Positions 57,878 through 64,000 of a stretch of 64,000 bases of DNA are shown here, one piece after another. Where the stretch lies: assembly GCA_023402395.1 (NCBI GenBank), contig JAEYGI010000051.1:62001-126000 (forward strand), written 5' to 3'. A program made the position numbers and the translations under genes. How positions within the stretch are numbered: the first letter of the stretch is position 1; the number at the start of each line of letters is the position of its first letter. A model generated the notes under the pieces. That model searched no databases and had not been told where the DNA came from. It worked only from the letters and a program-made list of their open reading frames with translations. The stretch comes from Bacillota bacterium (GTDB lineage: Bacteria; Bacillota; UBA4882; UBA8346).

Positions 57878-59869
57878 TCAGCCTCCCCAGCGCACATACA
57901 GTAAAAGCAGGCAGAGAACGGCAAAGATATATCCCAGATACAACTTGATGCTTCCGGCCTGCAAGCTCCGGATCCGTCCGGAAAGGCTCAACAGCCATTG
58001 GACCAATGGCCGGTACAATTTATCCTCCCAATGAAGGGGCAGTTCGCTCCGGTATTCCAGGGCTCCGGGAAAGAAGCGGTTCCCGGTCCGGCTCGATAAG
58101 CGGCGCTGCGGCCGCAAGAGGAACCGGAAGGTCAGCCGGCCCATTTTGGCAAAGGCGGTGGCGGTGTACTCCATCCGCGACTGCAGGGCGGTGCCGCAAT
58201 TCCAGGTCGGTCCGGTCCGCGCCGCCAGCCTGCCCCGGAGCAACCATAACGAGACGCCGATGATCGCGGCGATCCCCAGGGCCGGAACCAATGGCGAAGC
58301 GGCAGCGGTGCCCGTTACCACCCCCAGCCATGGCTGGGGGGTGAACACATTCCCCACGCCCGCTTCCCAGACCGAGCTTTGGGTCAGCCGCAAGCCGAGC
58401 CAGGGGAAGAACCCCAGTCCCAGACAGAAGACTGCCGCCAGGCCCATCGCAACCAAGGCCCACCGGTTTCCCTCCCGGGCCGATTCGCTCCCGGAACTCC
58501 GCGGCAGAGCCAGAAAGGCCACGCCGAACAGCTTGACAAAGGTGGCCACCGCCAGGCCCGCCGTCAGCGCCAGGCCGCCGATAGCCAGGAAGGCCAGCAG
58601 CTTGACGCCTGCCCCTTCCGCGGTCCGTCCGGCCAAAAACAGGGATTGAAAGATCAGCCATTCGCTGATGAACCCGCTGCCGAACGGCAGAGCGGCGCCG
58701 GAGAGGCACCCCATCAAGCTAAAAAGGGCGGTGGCCGGCATCCGGCGGATCAAACCGCCCATTTGCTCCAAATCCCGGGTGCCGGTGCTTTCAAGCACCA
58801 CGCCGGCGGACATGAACAACAGCCCCTTGAATAAGGCGTGACTTAAGACATGAAGTTCCAAAGCGGCCAGGGCCAAGCCAGTCAACAGGTCGTTGCGCAG
58901 CGAAAGCCCCCAAAAATAAACCCCGGCGGCAGCCAGGATGATTCCGATATTTTCAATGCTGCAATAGGCCAGCAGCTTTTTAAGATCATTTTCAACGAAG
59001 GCATACAAGATACCGAAGAACGCGGTCAGCACCCCGACCACCAGCGCCACTCCGCCGAACCAGCCGTCCAACTCCAGGAAGCCGGTGAAACGCAACAGGC
59101 CATAGATGGCGGCCTTGATCATAAAACCGGACATCAGGGCCGAAACCGGGGCCGGCGCCGCCGGATGAGCCCGGGGCAGCCAAATGTGTAAGGGGACGAT
59201 GCCGGCCTTGGTGCCGAATCCGACCAGGAAGGCCAAAAGCAACCAGGTTTTGAGCGCGGCCGTCGCTCCGGCTCCGGTCAGATTGGCAAAGCTGACGCTC
59301 TGGCTCAGCGCGGCCAGCGCCAACAAGCCGATCATCACAAAGACCGTGCCGGCCTGGGTCATGATCAGATAGAGCATTCCGGCCTGGCGCGGTTCCGCTT
59401 CATCATGATGGACGATGATCAGAAAATAAGATGAAAAACTCATCAATTCCCAGAAGAACAGGAAGGAAATCACATCCGAGGCGCAGAGCAGCCCGGTCAT
59501 GGCCAGCAAAAACAAGGGCTGAAAGGCGGCTTGGGAGCGGGTGGGATGAGAACGGTAGCCGATGGAATACACCGAGACGATCAGCGCCAGCAGGCTCAGG
59601 GTAAACAGAAAGAAGGCCGACAGCCCGTCCAGTTGAAACGAGAACGTGATCCATTCCATCGGCCCCGGCAGACTCCAGGCCAGGCGAGCTCCGCCGATTA
59701 GCACCAGCAGCGCGGCGGCTCCGGAAAACAGCGCCGCCGGGATTGCCGTAATCTGGCTCCAAAAATAATAACGGTGCGCCTTGGTTTCGACGACCAGCGC
59801 ACCGGTTACGGCGAGAAGGTAAAATACCCCCGCTGCTGCCAAGAGTATCCGTACAATCTCGTCCATCAT
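57878..59869 (-). CDS. hyfB: Hydrogenase-4-type membrane subunit B (antiporter-like, NuoL type)
   Basis: 663 aa from the first of two tandem ATG codons after GAGGG. About 16 helices, with VGFGTKAGIVPLHIWLPRAHPAAPAPVSALMSGFMIKAAIYGLLR and KKLLAYCSIENIGIILAAAG. It is the first gene of hyfBCEFGI. Genes for the ferredoxin-like subunits (HyfA, HyfH) and for HyfD are not in the unit. Confidence 0.93.
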   Translation of the reverse strand: MMDEIVRILLAAAGVFYLLAVTGALVVETKAHRYYFWSQITAIPAALFSGAAALLVLIGGARLAWSLPGPMEWITFSFQLDGLSAFFLFTLSLLALIVSVYSIGYRSHPTRSQAAFQPLFLLAMTGLLCASDVISFLFFWELMSFSSYFLIIVHHDEAEPRQAGMLYLIMTQAGTVFVMIGLLALAALSQSVSFANLTGAGATAALKTWLLLAFLVGFGTKAGIVPLHIWLPRAHPAAPAPVSALMSGFMIKAAIYGLLRFTGFLELDGWFGGVALVVGVLTAFFGILYAFVENDLKKLLAYCSIENIGIILAAAGVYFWGLSLRNDLLTGLALAALELHVLSHALFKGLLFMSAGVVLESTGTRDLEQMGGLIRRMPATALFSLMGCLSGAALPFGSGFISEWLIFQSLFLAGRTAEGAGVKLLAFLAIGGLALTAGLAVATFVKLFGVAFLALPRSSGSESAREGNRWALVAMGLAAVFCLGLGFFPWLGLRLTQSSVWEAGVGNVFTPQPWLGVVTGTAAASPLVPALGIAAIIGVSLWLLRGRLAARTGPTWNCGTALQSRMEYTATAFAKMGRLTFRFLLRPQRRLSSRTGNRFFPGALEYRSELPLHWEDKLYRPLVQWLLSLSGRIRSLQAGSIKLYLGYIFAVLCLLLLYVRWGG

Positions 59870-59896
59870 TGCATCCCTCTTCAAACTTCAAACTAT

Positions 59897-60042
59897 ATAT
59901 GTCGCAATAGGTTTCTTAGATAAGCGTTGATTATTGCGACATATTTTCCTTGATCCATATGTTGAAAAAAGTCCAATAATTTCACCATTCACAGCCGGCT
60001 TTTGGGCTGTGAATGCTTTACCCAAAACTTTTTTCAACATAT
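59897..60042. repeat. Nested double-hairpin element, copy 4 (divergent)
   Basis: A 13-bp stem (ATATGTCGCAATA at 59897 with 59932-59944) is followed by a 16-bp stem (ATATGTTGAAAAAAGT at 59957 with 60027-60042) around CATTCACAGCC-GGCTTTTG-GGCTGTGAATG. Stem sequences differ from copies 1-3, but the nesting, the spacing and the AAGCC/GGCTTT loop are kept. The rest of the 353-bp gap up to 60222 holds nothing else that I recognise. Confidence 0.8.
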
Positions 60043-60222
60043 ATAAGGTTAACGAAGTCAACATTAAAACATTAACACCAGCCAAAGGGACTGTCAATCG
60101 GGGAAGGGTAAAATTTCGGTTAAATGTAGGGGAGCCGGTACGTTGTAAATGAGCGGCTTCGGCCCGAATCGGCGCGACGGACCAAATTTAGGTCTGAAAT
60201 TCTCGTCAAGATTGCGGGCTTT

Positions 60223-61887
60223 TTATGATTCGTTAGGCAAACAACATTGCTTCAAATAGTTCGTATGACCGCCAGACAAGTTATAAACCCTTTTAAAACC
60301 GTTATTAATCAATATATTTTGGGCGGCGTTTCCGGTAACGCCTTTATTGCAATAGGTCACCGTCACTTTCTCTTTATCCAGCCCATTCAGGGATTCCCGT
60401 AACGCCTCATGCGGTAAATTGACCGCCCCAGCCAGATGCGATTGTTGATACTGCTTCGGCGCTCGCGCATCCACAATCGTGATATCGTCGCGGCTTTCTA
60501 TTTTTTCCGCGAGTTCCCGCGCGGTTATCAGCTTTCTTCCCCGTTCGATGTCATTGGTCAGAATCATGCCGGTGTACATCACCGGATCTTTCGTGGTCGA
60601 ATAGGGCGGCGCATACGCCAGATCGAGGTGGAATAAATCCTGGGCCTTAGCGCCAAAGGTCAGCGCCGTCGCAAAGACATCAATCCGTTTATCAACCCCC
60701 GACTTGCCAATGATTTGAACCCCGAGCAACCGGCCGCTATCTCGATCCGCCACCGCCTTGATCAGCATTTCCCGGCCGTGAAAATACTCCGGCTTATCCG
60801 GCTTGATATTGTGGCAGACCGCTAGGTGATAGCCGTTCTCTAAAGCTTCCCTTTCAGTAAGGCCGGTCTGGGCTACCGTGGCGTCAAATATCCGCAATAT
60901 CGCCGTACCCAGGATTCCCCGGAATTCCAAATCGCCGCCGGTTAATTGATCTCCGGCGATTCGGCCCATCTTATTGGCAGTCGACCCCAATGGCCGATAT
61001 AGCGCCTTGCCGGTTAGCAACGAATAGCTTTCAGCGCAATCCCCGCAGGCATAGATGTCTTTCACGCTGGTTTCCATCCGCTGGTTTACCTTGATGGCTC
61101 CGGTGCTACCCAATGCCAGGCCGGCCTTTTGGGCAAGCGCCACATTGGGACGGATGCCTACCGCTATGATAACGAGATCCGTCTCAATAACTGTTCCGCT
61201 TTGAAACGCCGCTTTCTTTGCATGATCATCGCCTTCCAGCGCCAGCACTACATCGTTGAGGTATACTTGCACGCCGTTTTTTCGCAAGATATCGCCCAAA
61301 TAGGCGGCCACATCGTTGTCGAGCAACTTCATCAAGTGGTCCGCCGCCTCCACAACCGCGACTTCCATCCCCAGGTTTTTCAGGTTCTCCGCCATTTCGA
61401 ACCCAATAAAGCCGGAGCCGATGATTAAGGCTTTCTCCGGCTTGAACCGTTCGATATAGGCTTTGATGGCATCAGCGCTTTTGACGTTGCGGAGCGCAAA
61501 TACATTTTCTTTGTCAACGCCTTGGACCGGCGGCAAGATGGGCATGGCTCCGGTTGCAATCACCAATTTATCATACGTCTCCGAGAAAATTTCGGAATTC
61601 GCCAGGTTCCGTACTTCGATGCGTTTTTCATCGGGATGAATGGATACGACTTGGTGGCCGGTGAAGACGTCCACATTATATTTGCTTTTGAAAAACGCCG
61701 CATTTCTAGGGACTAGCTGTTCCCGGCTTTCCACTTCAGCTCCGATAAAATACGGGAGCCCGCAAGCCGAATAGGAAATATCGCTGTCCTGATCAAAGAT
61801 CTTGATCTCGGCAGCTTCATTGTTCCGTCTGGCCTTGGCAGCGGCTGAAGTACCCGCCGCCACCGCTCCGATGATGATGATCTTCAT
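60223..61887 (-). CDS. CoA-disulfide-reductase-like flavoprotein with C-terminal rhodanese domain
   Basis: 554 aa from the ATG at 61887 after AAGGAGG. It opens with KIIIIGAVAAGTSAAAKARR (FAD) and has the single active Cys in SYSACGLPYFIGAEV, the NAD(P) motif KALIIGSGFIGFEMAENL and IYACGDCAES. The last ~95 residues form a rhodanese domain (TIVDARAPKQYQQSHLAGAVNLP) with its Cys in TYCNKGVTG. The family reduces CoA disulfide, CoA persulfide or polysulfide. It follows acr3 on the same strand by 53 bp, so thiol repair under arsenic stress is a sensible role. Confidence 0.93.
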   Translation of the reverse strand: MKIIIIGAVAAGTSAAAKARRNNEAAEIKIFDQDSDISYSACGLPYFIGAEVESREQLVPRNAAFFKSKYNVDVFTGHQVVSIHPDEKRIEVRNLANSEIFSETYDKLVIATGAMPILPPVQGVDKENVFALRNVKSADAIKAYIERFKPEKALIIGSGFIGFEMAENLKNLGMEVAVVEAADHLMKLLDNDVAAYLGDILRKNGVQVYLNDVVLALEGDDHAKKAAFQSGTVIETDLVIIAVGIRPNVALAQKAGLALGSTGAIKVNQRMETSVKDIYACGDCAESYSLLTGKALYRPLGSTANKMGRIAGDQLTGGDLEFRGILGTAILRIFDATVAQTGLTEREALENGYHLAVCHNIKPDKPEYFHGREMLIKAVADRDSGRLLGVQIIGKSGVDKRIDVFATALTFGAKAQDLFHLDLAYAPPYSTTKDPVMYTGMILTNDIERGRKLITARELAEKIESRDDITIVDARAPKQYQQSHLAGAVNLPHEALRESLNGLDKEKVTVTYCNKGVTGNAAQNILINNGFKRVYNLSGGHTNYLKQCCLPNES

Positions 61888-61940
61888 CTGTTTACCTCCT
61901 TGGGTATCCTGTTGCAATATTTGCTCTTCCATCGCAAGCT

Positions 61941-62987
61941 TCATTTATTGGACCATTTCCGTTGCAAACGCAAGGCCACGTTCACCAGTCCGATCATCAC
62001 CGGCACCTCGACCAACGGGCCAATCACCGCTGCAAAAGCCGCCCCGGAGTTTAATCCAAAGACTGCGACTGCCACGGCAATCGCCAACTCAAAATTATTG
62101 CTGGCCGCGGTGAACGATAGCGTGGCAGTCCGGGGGTAATCCGCCCCCATTTTCTTACTCATCCAGAAACTCACCAAAAACATCAGCGTGAAATAGATTA
62201 GCAGCGGGATCGCGATTCGCACGACATCCAGAGGAATCCGGACAATCAGGTCTCCCTTCAGGCTGAACATCACCAGGATGGTAAAGAGTAAAGCGACCAA
62301 GGTTACCGGACTGATCTTGGGGATAAACTTGGTCTGATACCATTCCTTGCCTTTGGCGCGCACCAGCAGGAAACGGGTGATCATTCCGGCGATGAATGGG
62401 ATTCCCAAGTAAATAAAGACGCTCTCGGCAATCTGGCCGATTCCAATCCGGACCACGCTTCCCTTGAGCCCAAAGACAGGGGGCAGAACGGTAATAAACA
62501 CCCACGCATAAACGCTATAAAATAAAACCTGAAAAATACTGTTGAACGCCACCAGGCCTGCCGCGTACTCGGTATCGCCCTTGGCCAGATCATTCCAGAC
62601 AATGACCATCGCAATGCAACGCGCCAAACCCACTAAAATCAACCCCACCATGTATTCGGGCTGCCCTTTCAAGAAGAGGATGGCCAGCAGAAACATGAGC
62701 ACCGGTCCGATTACCCAGTTCTGCGCCAGGGACAATCCAAGGATCTTCCAATTTCGAAAAACGTCGCCCAATTCTTCGTATTTAACCTTGGCCAGGGGCG
62801 GATACATCATGAGGATCAGTCCGATGGCAATGGGGATGTTGGTCGTTCCGACCTGGAAACGGTTGATTAAACTTTCGGTGCCCGGGATCACCGCTCCCAT
62901 GAAAACGCCGAGCAACATGGCTCCAAAGATCCATAGGGTCAAATACCGGTCTAAAAAAGAAAGCCGCTTCGTCACCCGTTCAGCCAT
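61941..62987 (-). CDS. acr3: Arsenite efflux permease Acr3
   Basis: 348 aa from the ATG at 62987 after GAGGAGG. Ten helices; SFLDRYLTLWIFGAMLLGVFMGAVIP at the start, the essential Cys in GLARCIAMVIVWNDLAKGD and the conserved Glu in SNNFELAIAVAVAVFG. It exports arsenite using the proton gradient. It lies between arsR and the flavoprotein gene. Confidence 0.95.
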   Translation of the reverse strand: MAERVTKRLSFLDRYLTLWIFGAMLLGVFMGAVIPGTESLINRFQVGTTNIPIAIGLILMMYPPLAKVKYEELGDVFRNWKILGLSLAQNWVIGPVLMFLLAILFLKGQPEYMVGLILVGLARCIAMVIVWNDLAKGDTEYAAGLVAFNSIFQVLFYSVYAWVFITVLPPVFGLKGSVVRIGIGQIAESVFIYLGIPFIAGMITRFLLVRAKGKEWYQTKFIPKISPVTLVALLFTILVMFSLKGDLIVRIPLDVVRIAIPLLIYFTLMFLVSFWMSKKMGADYPRTATLSFTAASNNFELAIAVAVAVFGLNSGAAFAAVIGPLVEVPVMIGLVNVALRLQRKWSNK

Positions 62988-63095
62988 TTCGAATTTCCCT
63001 CCTCGGCCGATACCGATAATACGCCGGTTAGCCAGCATCGCGCCAGTTCAAAATCGATCGTCTTGACCATGGTCGTCTTCCCTTGAAATTGAATC

Positions 63096-63434
63096 TCAGT
63101 TACACGGATCCTTCTTTTGTTTTAAGCCTTCATGCAAATTTTCCAAATCGCTTTTGAATAATTCCATCTGCCGTAAATTATCATAGATCAGGCTGTCAAT
63201 GAATTTCAGCCGTTCATCTTTGGTTAATGAGTAATAGGCCCACTGCGCCTGCTTCCTGTCGGTGACCAGCCCGGCATTTTTTAAATAGATCAGATGCCGG
63301 GAAGCCTTTGACTGCGATATTTGCAACGTCTCCATAATGTTGCAAACACACAGCTCTTGTTCGTGCAACAGGTTGAGGATTCTTAGCCGCGTCTCATCGG
63401 ATAGCGCTTTGAATACGTCCAGTATTTTCTCCAT
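63096..63434 (-). CDS. arsR: ArsR-family arsenic-responsive repressor
   Basis: 112 aa. FKALSDETRLRILNLLHEQELCVCNIMETLQISQSKASRHLIYLKNAGLV contains the winged helix and the arsenite-binding CVC pair at the start of the recognition region. The C-terminal DPC adds a further Cys. It precedes acr3 and would repress the operon until arsenite binds. A clear operator lies just upstream. Confidence 0.95.
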   Translation of the reverse strand: MEKILDVFKALSDETRLRILNLLHEQELCVCNIMETLQISQSKASRHLIYLKNAGLVTDRKQAQWAYYSLTKDERLKFIDSLIYDNLRQMELFKSDLENLHEGLKQKKDPCN

Positions 63435-63454
63435 GGTTTGCCCTCATCCAAAAT

Positions 63455-63490
63455 AAATTCGTGTATTCGTTTAAGCGAATATACGAATTT
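63455..63490. promoter_or_regulatory. ArsR operator
   Basis: AAATTCGTGTATTCG and CGAATATACGAATTT around a six-base centre form a 15-bp inverted repeat with one mismatch, 20-56 bp upstream of the arsR start. Confidence 0.8.
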
Positions 63491-63554
63491 ATTATAGGCA
63501 ATTCTCCGCCAAAAAGTAAACCTCTTTTTGAAAATTATTTTTTGCACAAAAAAT

Positions 63555-63588
63555 AGCCGGCAAGACGATCGAATCCATCTTGCCGGCT
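63555..63588 (-). terminator. Terminator of the downstream-edge methyltransferase gene
   Basis: AGCCGGCAAGA/TCTTGCCGGCT stem followed by ATTTTTTG on the minus strand, about 75 bp after the methyltransferase stop. It separates that gene from the ars promoter. Confidence 0.88.
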
Positions 63589-63662
63589 TGACGATTGATT
63601 GAAATTTTACGTACTCGAATCGGAGCCTGCGGCAGACTTATTACCCATCAATCTGCGCAAGG

Positions 63663-64000
63663 CTATTTTTCCCCGGAGGCCACAAAAATGCTAATGGCCG
63701 CTTGCTCGTTGCAATCACCTTCAGAAGCGGCGCAACAGTTCTGACCCACGCAATCAACCAGGACATTTTTAAGTCCGGCCCCGGCAAACCACTGTTTCAA
63801 TTCATCCCGGTTAAAACCCAGCCAGCGATCGTGCTGCTCGGTTTGTAAGAATGTAAAAGGATGCTCATCGAGGTCGGTGATGACCAGTTTCCCGCCGGGT
63901 TTCAGGATCCGGGCCATCTCGCGGATCGCGGTTTCCGGCTCCTCCACGTGATGGAGATACATGTTGGCGAAAGCGTAATCCACTGCCTGATCGGGAATGG
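63663..64000 (-). CDS. Class I SAM-dependent methyltransferase (partial, C-terminal part)
   Basis: The frame runs past the right edge without a break (the GTG at 63983 is unlikely to be the start, since IPDQAVDYAFANMYLHHVEEP continues through it). Visible are motif IV and V-type strands, ILKPGGKLVITDLDEHPF, and a C-terminus GQNCCAASEGDCNEQAAISIFVASG with three Cys. It resembles ubiquinone/arsenite-type methyltransferases near ars operons. The Cys cluster suggests a thiol or arsenic link, but the SAM motif is outside the window. Confidence 0.8.
   Translation of the reverse strand, partial: IPDQAVDYAFANMYLHHVEEPETAIREMARILKPGGKLVITDLDEHPFTFLQTEQHDRWLGFNRDELKQWFAGAGLKNVLVDCVGQNCCAASEGDCNEQAAISIFVASGEK

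Overview
The window looks like a chromosomal segment of a GC-rich, anaerobic member of the Bacillota (Firmicutes). The evidence is strong AGGAGG-type ribosome sites, frequent TTG and GTG starts, a YesM/YesN pair, near-consensus sigma-A promoters, and a membrane-bound Hyf-type hydrogenase. A Limnochordia/Hydrogenispora-like host is a guess that I cannot verify. I see no rRNA, tRNA, CRISPR array, transposase or phage gene. Nearly all the DNA is coding. The gaps are unusually rich in structured repeats.

Layout. 0-4.6 kb: a sugar ABC transporter (permease end and binding protein) beside a YesN/YesM two-component system. 4.7-10.3 kb: a 21-bp tandem array, a methyltransferase, a small membrane protein and a giant poly-HAMP chemoreceptor. 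10.5-31.4 kb: a phosphate island. It holds pstC-pstA-pstB-phoU-phoP-phoR (no pstS) and a chemoreceptor on the minus strand. A co-directional plus-strand run follows: PAP2 phosphatase, PlsC-like acyltransferase, FeeM/OlsB-like N-acyltransferase, metallophosphoesterase, ppk and ppx. The island ends with a LolD/FtsX-type ABC transporter that has a His-rich loop, a small exported protein, and alkaline phosphatase. Four 11-bp-phased Pho-box-like sites lie in this island, and a shorter partial box-like repeat lies upstream of the chemoreceptor.

31.8-40.1 kb: a DHA2 drug exporter, a DUF134/NifX-like pair, MarR-fabF, a eukaryotic-type hexokinase and small unknown proteins. 40.4-45 kb: a TetR(CecR-like)/HlyD/two ATPases/ABC-2 permease exporter related to ybhGFSR. 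45-52.5 kb: a CheY-like regulator, an MFS transporter, a second 21-bp array, a toxin-antitoxin pair, a sugar nucleotidyltransferase fused to a degenerate phosphomannomutase domain, and a GT4 glycosyltransferase. 52.7-59.9 kb: hyfBCEFGI. 60.2-64 kb: an arsenic operon (arsR, acr3, CoA-disulfide-reductase/rhodanese) and a partial methyltransferase.

The two most unusual themes are these. (1) Three tandem arrays, different in sequence, share exactly the same 21-bp period, and there are also 7-bp arrays and a four-copy family of nested double hairpins. (2) A Pho-box-preceded six-gene run could combine phosphate-free lipid synthesis with polyphosphate turnover.
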